From contig NZ_QXJM01000039.1 in the NCBI RefSeq assembly GCF_003570905.1, positions 1 to 64,000 of the forward strand: a DNA stretch of 64,000 nt, in the 5' to 3' direction. Of this stretch, positions 45,892-54,912 are shown piece by piece. The translations under genes and the position numbers were made by a program. The stretch's first letter is position 1; the number at the start of each line of letters is the position of its first letter. This DNA is from Cohnella faecalis. GTDB lineage: Bacteria; Bacillota; Bacilli; Paenibacillales; Paenibacillaceae. The notes beneath the pieces are model-generated. The model was not told the origin of the DNA. It was given only the letters and a program-made list of their open reading frames with translations, and searched no databases.

Positions 45892-46094
45892 ACATTCTCA
45901 TCCTCCTCAAAAATAAAGATTTCTTCGATACTCATACCGAAAAAACGAGCAATCTTGAACGCTAAAAGGATCGATGGGTTATATCGTCCGTTTTCCAGCG
46001 AACCGATCGTTTGCCTTGACACTTCAAGAGCCGCTGCCAATTCTTCTTGCTTAATTCCACGTTGCTTGCGGATTTCTTCTAAACGGTTGTTCAA
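45888..46094 (-). CDS. Small XRE (Cro/cI-like) helix-turn-helix regulator
   Basis: A 68-residue single-domain regulator (NNRLEEIRKQRGIKQEELAA, LEVSRQTIGSLENGRYNPSI, ending IEEIFIFEEDE). Two ATGs lie upstream in frame but sit in or directly on the AGGAGG sequence; the TTG at 46094 has the correct 9-base spacing and gives the normal family N-terminus. Its stop overlaps the start of the membrane protein gene, a common regulator/membrane-protein pair. It probably binds the perfect inverted repeat right upstream. Confidence 0.9.
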   Translation of the reverse strand: MNNRLEEIRKQRGIKQEELAAALEVSRQTIGSLENGRYNPSILLAFKIARFFGMSIEEIFIFEEDENV

Positions 46095-46110
46095 TGCGTT
46101 CATCCTCCTC

Positions 46111-46165
46111 ATGGAAAGCTAACTTTCCATGGGGAAAGCATATCGTGCAATCTGATCAATGTCAA
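46111..46165 (-). promoter_or_regulatory. Promoter and operator of the XRE/membrane protein operon
   Basis: TTGACA and TATGCT on the minus strand with a 17-base spacer (46137-46165). Directly downstream is the perfect repeat ATGGAAAG-CTAA-CTTTCCAT (46111-46130), a typical XRE operator at the transcript start. Confidence 0.82.
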
Positions 46166-46287
46166 GCGTACTTTCCATTATGATAAAAAAAGGGCATCCG
46201 ACTGATATGCTCCCCATACGGGAGAACCGTACCACAAATAAGGACAATTTCGTGTTCTTCGCAGTAGTAAAAAGATCTTGTATCGGC

Positions 46288-46320
46288 AAGCTTTCCGAGC
46301 AGAATTCCAATGGAAAGCTT
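46288..46320. promoter_or_regulatory. Second GGAAAG inverted repeat between the two XRE genes
   Basis: AAGCTTTCC at 46288-46296 and GGAAAGCTT at 46312-46320 are exact reverse complements 15 bases apart. Single copies of CTTTCCAT occur near 46171. It may bind the small XRE protein or the divergent XRE regulator. Confidence 0.5.
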
Positions 46321-46411
46321 CTTTGTGTTTCTGGAACATCCATCTGTACTCTACGGAACGTTTATTGTGAAATTCATCCGAAAACAATACGCTAGTAGCG
46401 AGGTGAATGGA

Positions 46412-47044
46412 ATGAATAGTGTAAAGGTGGGGGGCTTGATTCAAAGCCTTCGTAAAGAAAAGAATATGACCCAAAACGATCTGGCCCTTCTCATGAATAT
46501 TAGTGATAAAACGATTTCAAAATGGGAACGTGGATTAGGATGTCCGGATATTTCGCTGTTAAACGAGTTATCAACAATATTAGGTGTCAACATTGAAAAG
46601 ATTTTATCGGGGGAACTGCAATCGAATGACCGGGACAGCGGGAGTATGAAGCGCGTCAAATTTTATTCATGCAAGAGCTGCGGCAATGTTATGACAAGTA
46701 CAGGGGCAATCAATATTTCCTGTTGCGGTAGAATTCTAGAAACGCTCCAAATAAAAAAGGACAGCGGAGATCATGACATAGCTGTTCACGAGACAGAGGA
46801 CGATTATTTCGTTACTTTGGAACACGAGATGAGCAGAGAACATTACATTTCTTTTGCGGCGTACGTTTCATACGATAGGTTCATGTTAATCAAGATGTAC
46901 CCGGAACAAAATGCGGAACTGCGATTCCCTAAGATGTACGGTGGGTCGCTCTATGTGAATTGCACTCAACATGGATTATTCAAGCACGAGAAGATTGAAC
47001 AAAGGAGAATCGTCAAAAGTGAAAAAAGCATTGCTGATCATTGA
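46412..47044 (+). CDS. XRE regulator with zinc-ribbon/desulfoferrodoxin-like C-terminal domain
   Basis: A 210-residue protein. Helix-turn-helix at about residues 8-60 (IQSLRKEKNMTQNDLALLMN, ISDKTISKWERGLGCPDISL), then a cysteine cluster KFYSCKSCGNVMTSTG and ISCCGR (residues 87-110), and a C-terminal beta domain (HETEDDYFVTLEHEMSREHY, LYVNCTQHGLFKHE) of the type found in DNA-binding proteins with desulfoferrodoxin-like folds. The Cys cluster could bind iron or zinc and sense redox state. ATG 46412 follows AGGTG. It overlaps the cysteine hydrolase gene by 26 bases. Confidence 0.85.
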   Translation: MNSVKVGGLIQSLRKEKNMTQNDLALLMNISDKTISKWERGLGCPDISLLNELSTILGVNIEKILSGELQSNDRDSGSMKRVKFYSCKSCGNVMTSTGAINISCCGRILETLQIKKDSGDHDIAVHETEDDYFVTLEHEMSREHYISFAAYVSYDRFMLIKMYPEQNAELRFPKMYGGSLYVNCTQHGLFKHEKIEQRRIVKSEKSIADH

Positions 47045-47546
47045 TATGCAAGCCATGCCTTTTGTATGGAAAAGCTATGGGGGAAAGTCTCTCTATCAAG
47101 AAGCAAGGCTAATTGCAAATACAAGGCTGCTGATTGAAAAAGCAAGAAAAAATGCATCCCCGATATTCTATATTATGTACACGGAGACGACAGGGCCGCG
47201 ATCGGTCGATCAACCGTTGTGGCAAATTATCGACCCAATCGCTCCTGAGCCACATGATTCTCTTGTTATCAAGTATCATGCAGACTCCTTTCATGAAACC
47301 AATCTTAACGCGTTATTAAGAAATCATGCGATTGAGGGTTTGGTCGTGTGCGGCATTCAAACCGAATATTGCGTGGATACAACTGTGAAAAGTGCATACT
47401 CGCACGGCTATAAAGTAGAATTGGCAAGTGATTGTCATAGTACTTACGATTCCGAAGAATGGACTGCCGAACAGATAGTGCTTCATCACAATAACACACT
47501 GAAACATTTCGCTTCGATCGTTCGATCGGATGAGATTCAGTATTAG
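47019..47546 (+). CDS. Isochorismatase-family cysteine hydrolase
   Basis: A 175-residue hydrolase of the nicotinamidase/isochorismatase fold. Catalytic triad: Asp in LLIIDMQ (near residue 9), Lys in LVIKYHADSF and Cys in VCGIQTEYCVDTT, with the cis-peptide motif before the Cys. GTG start with AAAGGAG upstream, inside the end of the XRE gene; the two are probably co-translated. The substrate is not determined; many relatives act on amides. Confidence 0.92.
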   Translation: MKKALLIIDMQAMPFVWKSYGGKSLYQEARLIANTRLLIEKARKNASPIFYIMYTETTGPRSVDQPLWQIIDPIAPEPHDSLVIKYHADSFHETNLNALLRNHAIEGLVVCGIQTEYCVDTTVKSAYSHGYKVELASDCHSTYDSEEWTAEQIVLHHNNTLKHFASIVRSDEIQY

Positions 47547-47652
47547 AAGGGGCATTGACCTGTTTTTTTCGAACGCTGACATACAGGTGGCAGTAATGGT
47601 TGCTTATAATTGTGATTGGAGATGATGAATACGAGAATTCAGGGGTGACTAG

Positions 47653-47802
47653 AATTACGTAAGAGTCCGGATCGACAATATCCAGTCCGTGCGTAACGAT
47701 GCAACGTTGTATCATAATCGGTTGACAAAGTTTATTGAACATACCCGTACTAATAAGATGTACGGACAATGGAATGATAATGGCCGTCTATTGGATTATT
47801 AA
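47653..47802 (+). pseudogene. Possible 3' gene remnant
   Basis: An open stretch of 49 codons, starting after an in-frame stop, with protein-like composition (VRIDNIQSVRNDATLYHNRL, TKFIEHTRTNKMYGQWNDNG) and followed by a terminator. No start codon or ribosome site was found and the family is not recognised. The rest of the 463-base gap (47547-48009) holds no other gene. Confidence 0.3.
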
Positions 47803-47820
47803 ACTTTGCACTGAGAAATT

Positions 47821-47858
47821 AGAGGTTGACCAGCTTAATCTGGTTAGCCTCTTTTTTC
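47821..47858 (+). terminator. Intrinsic terminator
   Basis: AGAGG-TTG-ACCAG pairs with CTGGT-TAG-CCTCT, followed by TTTTTTCTTTT. It ends the XRE/hydrolase transcript or the remnant gene. Confidence 0.85.
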
Positions 47859-48009
47859 TTTTGGTCCGGCGGAGCGGTTAAAATCAGCGACAAAGATAGA
47901 ATTCAGAATGAAATAGTGCATTTGAGCCAGATTAGTCCATGTCCGTTCAACAATCGATATGTTATTTTTTATCACAAGACAGCATGCATAACAAAGGAGG
48001 GTTGATTTC

Positions 48010-48975
48010 GTGTATGACATCATTGCACTTGGCGAATTATTAATAGATTTCACCCCATTAGGCATGACTGCTGCTGGACGTCCTTATTTCGAGCAAAATC
48101 CTGGCGGAGCTCCCGCCAATGTAGCGGCTTGTCTGGCTCGTCTAGGAAAGAAAGCTTCCTTCATTGGCAAAGTAGGCGATGATTCATTCGGTAAATACTT
48201 GGACGGTGTGCTGAAGGGTTATGGTGTTGATACTACAGGACTCATATTCGATCCTAACGGGAATACGACATTAGCCTTTATTCACCTTAGCGAACAAGGA
48301 GAGCGGTCTTTCAGTTTTTATCGAAGGCCTGGTGCGGATACCCTTCTAACTATTCAAGATATCGATCTGAGCAGGATCGAACGATCAAGAGTATTTCATT
48401 TTGGATCGCTTTCGATGACTGATAATCCTTCACGCATGGCAACGCTCATGGCGGCTGAACATGCTCGCAAGAAAGGCATCCCCCTTTCTTTTGATCCCAA
48501 CTTACGACTCCCTTTGTGGTCAAGCCCTGTTAAGGCCAGAGATATGATGATTGTTGGATTACAGCTTGCAAGTATAGTGAAGGTATCCGAGGAAGAGCTG
48601 GAATTCATTACGGGGATTCAGGATTACGAAGAAGGAACACGCTTCATTTATGAGACATACGGAGTACCCTTAATTTTCGTTACCTTGGGTGAACGAGGTT
48701 GTTTCTATAGAATACGCACGGAAACGGGAATAAGCAGAGGGTATTCTGTCCAGTCCATCGATACGACAGGTGCGGGAGATGCGTTCTTAGGGGCTGTGTT
48801 ACTCAAATGGCTGGATAAGGGCGTGGAAATTAATCAATTAAGCGCTAATGATGTAGCCCATTTCTGCGACTTCGCCAATGCTGTTGGAGCCATCGTTACG
48901 ACGAAAATGGGGGGCATGAGCAGCCTTCCTGACTTAGAGGAAATAGAAAGCTTTATATCTCGGACTAGCGATTGA
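48010..48975 (+). CDS. PfkB family carbohydrate kinase (fructokinase-like)
   Basis: A 321-residue ribokinase-fold sugar kinase. N-terminal YDIIALGELLIDFTPLG, substrate motif NPGGAPANVAACLARLGKK, and the C-terminal PfkB signature DTTGAGDAFLGAVLLKW with the catalytic Asp in GAGD. Closest in appearance to fructokinases (ScrK-type) of Firmicutes, but 2-keto sugar acids or other ketoses are possible. GTG start with AAAGGAGG nine bases upstream. First gene of the four-oxidoreductase carbohydrate locus; 13 bases before a dehydrogenase gene. Confidence 0.93.
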   Translation: MYDIIALGELLIDFTPLGMTAAGRPYFEQNPGGAPANVAACLARLGKKASFIGKVGDDSFGKYLDGVLKGYGVDTTGLIFDPNGNTTLAFIHLSEQGERSFSFYRRPGADTLLTIQDIDLSRIERSRVFHFGSLSMTDNPSRMATLMAAEHARKKGIPLSFDPNLRLPLWSSPVKARDMMIVGLQLASIVKVSEEELEFITGIQDYEEGTRFIYETYGVPLIFVTLGERGCFYRIRTETGISRGYSVQSIDTTGAGDAFLGAVLLKWLDKGVEINQLSANDVAHFCDFANAVGAIVTTKMGGMSSLPDLEEIESFISRTSD

Positions 48976-48988
48976 GAGGTGGAGAAAA

Positions 48989-49984
48989 GTGAAGGCGCTT
49001 GTGATCGAAAAACCGTTTCAAGCCAGCATTCAGGAAGTGGAATATCCGATACCGGGAATGAATGAAGTGACGATCAAAGTGGAACGAACGGGGATATGCG
49101 GAACGGATATTCATATTTATGAAGGGACTTATATGTCATCCTATCCCCTTATTCCAGGGCATGAATTTTCCGGCGTCATTCATGAGATTGGCGCGAATGT
49201 AACGGGATATTCGGTCGGTGACAGAGTGAGTGCGGATCCCAATATATTTTGCGGTCATTGCGAATATTGTCAAACTCACAGGTCGAATCAATGCTTGAAT
49301 TTTGCGGCAACGGGTGTTACCAGGAATGGAAGTATGGCGGAATATGTCCGAGTTCCGGCTAATACGCTTATTCGAATGCCCGATCCGATGACATTTCAGC
49401 AAGGGGCCTTCATTGAGCCGATGGCGTGTGTCGTTTACGCGATGAATCGACTGCAGGTTCAGGCAGGCAACAGAGTTATTCTTTTCGGCGCAGGTGCAAT
49501 GGGACAACAACTAGTACAGGCAATCTCAAGATCGGGGGCATCGGAACTGGTTGTGGTCGATATCTCTCCCTCCAAGCTTCGAATTGCCGAGCAGTACGGA
49601 GCAACCCTGACTGTATTGAGCGATGAGCTCGATGCTCGTCTGTGCGGGCAGACCTTCGATATTGTTGTGGAGGCAACCGGCATCCCTTCAGTAATACAAA
49701 GAGCCTTCTCGTACATGGGGCCTGCCGCAAAATACTTGCAGTTCGGCGTAGCCGATAGCGATGTCACGGTATCGTTGAATCCTTTTAAGCTTTTCAATAA
49801 TGATTGGACAATTCTAGGCTCTATGGCTGTTCATTATACAACCATTCCCGCGATGAGATGGATCAACGAAGGACGTATCCAAGTCGATCATCTGGTTTCG
49901 CAGACCCTTTCATTGGAGGAGACCCTCGACTTTTTTGAAAAGCCGAAAGATAGAGATCTTCTCAAAACACAAATTCAAATTTAG
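48989..49984 (+). CDS. Zinc-dependent alcohol/polyol dehydrogenase (MDR family) 1
   Basis: A 331-residue medium-chain dehydrogenase. Catalytic zinc ligands in GICGTDIHIYEG and PGHEFSG, structural zinc cysteines in CGHCEYCQTHRSNQC, and the NAD motif VILFGAGAMGQQL. This is the sorbitol/threonine dehydrogenase-like branch, which oxidises secondary alcohols of sugars or polyols. GTG start with GAGGTGG upstream. Lies between the kinase and a FAD oxidoreductase gene (22-base gap), so it belongs to the same catabolic operon. Confidence 0.93.
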   Translation: MKALVIEKPFQASIQEVEYPIPGMNEVTIKVERTGICGTDIHIYEGTYMSSYPLIPGHEFSGVIHEIGANVTGYSVGDRVSADPNIFCGHCEYCQTHRSNQCLNFAATGVTRNGSMAEYVRVPANTLIRMPDPMTFQQGAFIEPMACVVYAMNRLQVQAGNRVILFGAGAMGQQLVQAISRSGASELVVVDISPSKLRIAEQYGATLTVLSDELDARLCGQTFDIVVEATGIPSVIQRAFSYMGPAAKYLQFGVADSDVTVSLNPFKLFNNDWTILGSMAVHYTTIPAMRWINEGRIQVDHLVSQTLSLEETLDFFEKPKDRDLLKTQIQI

Positions 49985-50006
49985 CGAAGATAACGGAGTG
50001 AAAACA

Positions 50007-52252
50007 ATGAGATTCGAAAACGTTCAGTCAGATGTTACTGTTGTTGGCGGCGGACTTTCCGGAGTAAGTGCGGCCGTTGCCGCCGCCCGCTTGGGGAAGA
50101 AAGTAGCCCTTATTCAGAATCGTCCCGTTCTGGGCGGCAATTCAAGCAGCGAGATGCGGGTTTGGGTCGTTGGAGCAACAGGTCATGGCGTCAATCGTTA
50201 TGCTAGAGAGACTGGCGTTCTAGGTGAAATGTTTGTGGAAAATCAATATACGAACCCCGAGGGCAATCCGTATTATTGGGATCTCATTGTTCTGGAGAAG
50301 GTACGTCACGAGCCTAATATCCAATTGTTCTTGAATACGGACGTCCATGAGGTTGAAGCTGAAGGCGATGAGTTAAACCGTCATATTAAATCGGTGACAG
50401 GCTGGATGATGGGCTCTGAACGTAAAATTCGCTTTGAAAGCCCCGTTTTTCTAGATTGTACTGGCGACGGTTTGATCGGTTTTCTAGCTGGGGCGAAGTA
50501 TCAAATCGGACGCGAAGCCAAACACGAATTTAACGAAGCGTGGGCGCCTGATGTATCAGACAATATTACGTTAGGAAGCACGCTGTTGTTCTATACCAAA
50601 GACGCCGGGCGGCCTGTGAAGTTTGTTCCGCCAAGTTTTACGAAAGACATTACTCAAACGCCAATTCCTATCAAAAGGGTATTGAACAGCGGAGATTCCG
50701 GATGTCATTATTGGTGGATCGAGTGGGGGGGAGCAGAGGATATAGATACCCTTCATGATAATGAGCGGATACGTGATGAATTATGGTCTGTCATATATGG
50801 AATATGGGATTATATTAAAAACTCCGGCAAATTTGAAGCGGAAACCATGACCTTGGAATGGGTGGGCAGCATGCCGGGGAAACGGGAATACCGCAGATTC
50901 AAAGGGGATTATGTCTTAAACCAGAACGACCTGGAACGCCAAACGCAATTTGAAGATAATGTAACCTACGGGGGCTGGTCGATTGACCTGCATCCGCCTG
51001 AAGGGATGTATGCCGCCGATTACACGTCTCGGCATTATCATTCGGACGGAATCTATCAAATTCCATATCGTTCCCTTTACTCATTCAATGTAAACAACCT
51101 ATTATTTGCAGGTAGAAACATTAGCGCGACGCATATTGCCTTTGGATCGTCGCGTGTGATGGGGACGTGCGCCTCTGTAGGTCAAGCGGCCGGTACCGCT
51201 GCTGCGCTTTGTGTGGAGAACAAGGCTACCCGCGGGAGATTTATGAGAAGCATCTGAAACAACTGCAACAAACCCTCTTATGGGAAGATGCATCCGTTAT
51301 AGGGATTAAGAACGAAGATCCCGCAGATCTTGCGCTTCAGGCGGAGGTTACTGCCTCAAGCTATTTAAGCCGCCTTGCCGTGGAGTCGGCGGATGAAGCA
51401 TTCGAGCTTGCAACGGATGTTGCCTTCTTGATGCCCGTAGATCCTAACATCGAGAAAATACAAATTCTATTAGACGCTGCTGACGACACATCAGTGGAGG
51501 TCGAGGTCTGGGATACCGGAAGACAAGAAAATTACATCCCTTATCAGCTTCAAGTGCGAGATGTCCAAACCATTAAGAAGGGCAACAAACAATGGATAGA
51601 ATTCAATCTCCCTTGGAGTCCGGAAAGTACGCAAAATGCCTTTGTGGTCATTAAGGAAAACCCGAGTGTATCCGTATATCTCTCTCACCAGCCAATGAGC
51701 GGAGTGCTCTCATTCGTTAGAGAAAAAGCGCTGAACGTCGCTCGTGGTATGGAATCGCTAAACCATGATCAGTTAGTTGTGAAATGGAACATGAAACGTG
51801 TAGTGCGCAAACCGTTCTGCTTCCGTCTAGCAACTGAGACAAAGGCCTATGAGCCTGCAAAAATTATGGATGGCTACCAGCGTCCTTACGGCGGAGCGCA
51901 TATGTGGCTTTCAGAGCCTTCCAAGGATGATGCGTGGGTTGCATTGAAATGGGACAAGGAAGTGGAGTTTAATGAAATTCACATTACCTTTAACGATGAT
52001 GTGAATGAAGATCTTATTAATCTCCATCATCATCGAACTGAATTTGATGTCATTCCGGAATTGGTCAGAGATTATCGTCTAGAGGTATTCGAGAAGGGGA
52101 ACTGGCGCATTCTGTTTGAAGTAAAAGGCAACAGGCAACGAAAAAGAAAGCACACCCTGGAGAACGATGTGCGAACCGAACAGCTAAGGTTGGTAGTGGA
52201 ACAAACGAATGGGACGGCTTATGCCGAGATCGTCGAGATCCGGGTTCGTTAA
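50007..52252 (+). pseudogene. FAD-dependent oxidoreductase with C-terminal beta domain, single-base frameshift
   Basis: A protein of about 748 residues if the frames are joined. N-terminal FAD motif VTVVGGGLSGVSAAVAAARL, GGNSSSEMRVWVVGATG and LDCTGDGLIGFLAGA place it in the FAD_oxidored (PF12831) group. The C-terminal third (from about residue 410) is a beta-rich domain without recognised motif. The frame breaks at a CCC run (51229-51231); one more C gives KATPREIYEKHLKQLQQT, which continues the fold, so this is a C4-to-C3 contraction and the gene is probably intact. Co-directional with the kinase and dehydrogenase; it may oxidise a sugar or cyclitol. Confidence 0.9.
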
Positions 52253-52276
52253 GTTAATCCATATGCAGCAATAAGC

Positions 52277-52313
52277 CAAACAAGGCTGCCCCGGGATGGG
52301 ACAGCCTTGTTTG
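52277..52313. terminator. Bidirectional terminator between FAD oxidoreductase and AraC genes
   Basis: CAAACAAGGCTG pairs perfectly with CAGCCTTGTTTG around a 13-base loop, between two convergent genes. Confidence 0.85.
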
Positions 52314-52350
52314 TATGTCCAAGCCAGGGCATAGCCCCGAGCCGGATATG

Positions 52351-53202
52351 TTAGACAAATTGGCGCTGCGATGAAATCGTACTTCGGTATTCAGTAGGGG
52401 TAATGCCTTCAATCCTTTTGAAGCATCTGCTGAAGTAGAATGCATCGTTGAACCCGACAAGCTCGGAGATTTCCCCGATATTCTGATAGCCTTCCTTCAT
52501 AAGCTCCTTGGACTTGTTAATGCGAACATTGATTAAATATTCGATCGGGGAGCTTCCGGTTATATCTTTGAAAATCACCTGCAGGTAAGATTGGCTCAGC
52601 TGAATATAGTCTGCCAAATCCTGAAGCTTCACCTTACGCGAATAATTATCGAGTATATACTGTGATACCTTTTCTACTTTCCGTATTTTATCGTAATTGA
52701 GGGACTGTTTAGATGAGTTCCACAGGAAGAGAAGGTTAAGGATCTCCATGAAATAAGCTCTTTCTCTGGATACTTTATTGAAGGTAGTGGGCGAGATCCA
52801 TTCCTTGGTTAAATTCTGAAACAAATGAAGCACCCTGGAGAATAGATGGGAATCATTTAAGTGAAGGAACGATTGAATGGGCAGCGGAATGTCTTTCTTG
52901 ATCCAATCATCGTTATCGAATAGTAGGCAGGAATACTTGAAATCCATACCGTAGCACTTCATTGGATTATCCTCGAACGTATATCCCCATCTGACATCGC
53001 CGGGCTTAAAGTAGATCAAATCCCCTTTGCCCACGCGCTGCTCTTCATTACATCCGATAACGGCTTCTCCATCGTACACAAGGATGAAGGAGTGGGTATC
53101 CCATACCTTTCTATGATTTACCCATGAACCATTTACGACTCTATGGATGACTTGAGTGAAGTGAGGAACCATGTTGTGTAAGTCACCTAAAGCATCGTTC
53201 AT
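52351..53202 (-). CDS. AraC family transcriptional regulator
   Basis: A 283-residue activator. N-terminal cupin sensor domain (HSFILVYDGEAVIGCNEEQR, GDLIYFKPGDVRWGY) and a C-terminal double helix-turn-helix (LQDLADYIQLSQSYLQVIFK, IGEISELVGFNDAFYFSRCF, KRIEGITPTEYR). The start is ATG 53202 with AAGGTG upstream. It is divergent from the second sugar-binding protein gene and convergent with the kinase-oxidoreductase operon; it most likely activates the importer genes at 53441 in response to the transported sugar. Confidence 0.93.
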   Translation of the reverse strand: MNDALGDLHNMVPHFTQVIHRVVNGSWVNHRKVWDTHSFILVYDGEAVIGCNEEQRVGKGDLIYFKPGDVRWGYTFEDNPMKCYGMDFKYSCLLFDNDDWIKKDIPLPIQSFLHLNDSHLFSRVLHLFQNLTKEWISPTTFNKVSRERAYFMEILNLLFLWNSSKQSLNYDKIRKVEKVSQYILDNYSRKVKLQDLADYIQLSQSYLQVIFKDITGSSPIEYLINVRINKSKELMKEGYQNIGEISELVGFNDAFYFSRCFKRIEGITPTEYRSTISSQRQFV

Positions 53203-53440
53203 AGAATCACCTTCAGAATGGATTATTATTCGTAAGCGCATACATTACTGTTTTTATGGTGTTGATGTTATCACAATATAATAATGCATATCAAGGTGAT
53301 TAGTTCATGGCATGCCTATTTTCAGTGTGATATTTTAAATGGGCAATTACTCGCAGCGGCTACTGGAGGGAGCGGAAACACAGCATTTAGTAAATTTTCG
53401 ACAAGGATTAACGACACTATTCTTAGGGGGAAATGCTCGA

Positions 53441-54802
53441 ATGAATAATCGTAAATGGCTAAAGGTTCTGTTGTTAGTCTTGGTATGTTGTTTATGCGTT
53501 TCACTAGCGGCTTGTCAGTCGAAAGAGAATACGAATAATGAAGCTTCGGGGACATCCGGCAAACAACCTTCCGAGAAAACAACGATCAAAATGTGGACAT
53601 TCTTAGATCCGAACGGAACAAGCGCCAGAGAAGTAGCCTTAAAGCAGATCATAACTAATTTTGAACGGGATAATCCGAATGTCAAAGTAGCGGTTGAACC
53701 GCAAGTATGGGATACGTTAGGAACGAAGTTCCTTGCCGCGAATCAAACGGGCAATGCGCCGGACGTTATCTGGACATCGATGGATGACTTTGGAACCGCT
53801 TTAAAACAAAATGCTCTGGTTGATTTTGAAAGCCTTTTCTTGAATAGCTGGACGCCAGAGGATATTAAAGATATTGACGATGCTTATTGGGCTTTCGGCA
53901 ATAAGGATGGGAAACATTATCAGGTTACCTTATCAAGAAACTATATAGGCATCCTGTACAGAGAGGATCTACTAGCGGAGAAGGGCATTAAGGTTCCATT
54001 CAAGACATGGGATGAGCTCATCGATGCAGCTGTGAAGCTAACAGAGAAAGATGCGGCTACAGGCATTCAGAGATATGGTTTCGGCCAAGCGTTTAGTCCG
54101 GAATCGCCAGATCCGCAAGTATTCCCGCCGTCTCTAATTCAATCGCAAGGAGATATGTTTACAGAAGGCGGAAAGGCCAACTGGAGTACGGATGCGGGTG
54201 TTACGGCAATGAATCGTCAATTGGACATGGTTACGAAGTATAAGGTTACTCCGGATTCCGCGATATCGTCCTCTGTAGAAGATGTATATAACGAATTCAA
54301 AGCCGGAAGATATGCCATGATGATTGGCGCAGGAGTGAGGATTCCGACTCTGCAGAAGGAATCTACATTTGATGGAAGCAAAATTCAAATGACCTACTTC
54401 CCGAGCGAAGATGGCTCAACGTTCTCTCCGAGTGTTATTAACGGCTGGAATGTAGGTGTATGGTCGGGCAGCAAAAATAAAGAAGCGGCAGGAAAGTTCG
54501 TTGAGCATATGATCAATGCGGAGTCCGACGAAATTTGGATGACGGTAGGCGGTCAAGTTCCTGTTCGTAAGTCAACCGTGCAAAAAAACGCCGATTTCTT
54601 GAGCAAGCCTGATAAAACTTATTTGTCGGTCATGGCGGAAGGATTCGCCAAGTATGGATACGCGCAACCGTGGGAATTCCCGGTTAGCGGTTGGAGAGCC
54701 GACCTCAACAAGATTGCGCAGGATATATTGGTGAAAGGCAAGGATGTAAAGGCGGCATTGCAAGCAGCAGAGAAAGAGTTTAATGAAAGAGCGGGATCTT
54801 AA
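53441..54802 (+). CDS. ABC transporter sugar-binding lipoprotein 2
   Basis: A 453-residue family 1 solute-binding protein. Signal peptide KVLLLVLVCCLCVSLAAC with the lipobox SLAAC, then a Ser/Thr/Asn-rich linker and the domain start TTIKMWTFLDPNGTSAREVA. Other motifs: DVIWTSMDDFGTALKQNALV and NGWNVGVWSGSKNKEAAGKF. ATG 53441 is chosen with AGGGGG ten bases upstream. Forms an importer with the two permeases that follow; no ATPase gene is nearby. Confidence 0.94.
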   Translation: MNNRKWLKVLLLVLVCCLCVSLAACQSKENTNNEASGTSGKQPSEKTTIKMWTFLDPNGTSAREVALKQIITNFERDNPNVKVAVEPQVWDTLGTKFLAANQTGNAPDVIWTSMDDFGTALKQNALVDFESLFLNSWTPEDIKDIDDAYWAFGNKDGKHYQVTLSRNYIGILYREDLLAEKGIKVPFKTWDELIDAAVKLTEKDAATGIQRYGFGQAFSPESPDPQVFPPSLIQSQGDMFTEGGKANWSTDAGVTAMNRQLDMVTKYKVTPDSAISSSVEDVYNEFKAGRYAMMIGAGVRIPTLQKESTFDGSKIQMTYFPSEDGSTFSPSVINGWNVGVWSGSKNKEAAGKFVEHMINAESDEIWMTVGGQVPVRKSTVQKNADFLSKPDKTYLSVMAEGFAKYGYAQPWEFPVSGWRADLNKIAQDILVKGKDVKAALQAAEKEFNERAGS

Positions 54803-54838
54803 CCGATCCTTACGATTTAACATCATAGATCCTTATTC

Positions 54839-54873
54839 ACCACTGTGGGTTAGGGAAAATAACCCGCAGTGGT
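54839..54873 (+). promoter_or_regulatory. Intercistronic hairpin between binding protein and permease genes
   Basis: ACCACTGTGGGTTA pairs with TAACCCGCAGTGGT (one mismatch) around a 7-base loop and lacks a T run. Same position as the hairpin at 22595-22622 in the other importer operon. Confidence 0.65.
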
Positions 54874-54912
54874 AAAGGGGATAGCTATTCTTGCAACATT
54901 GGAGGGGCAATC

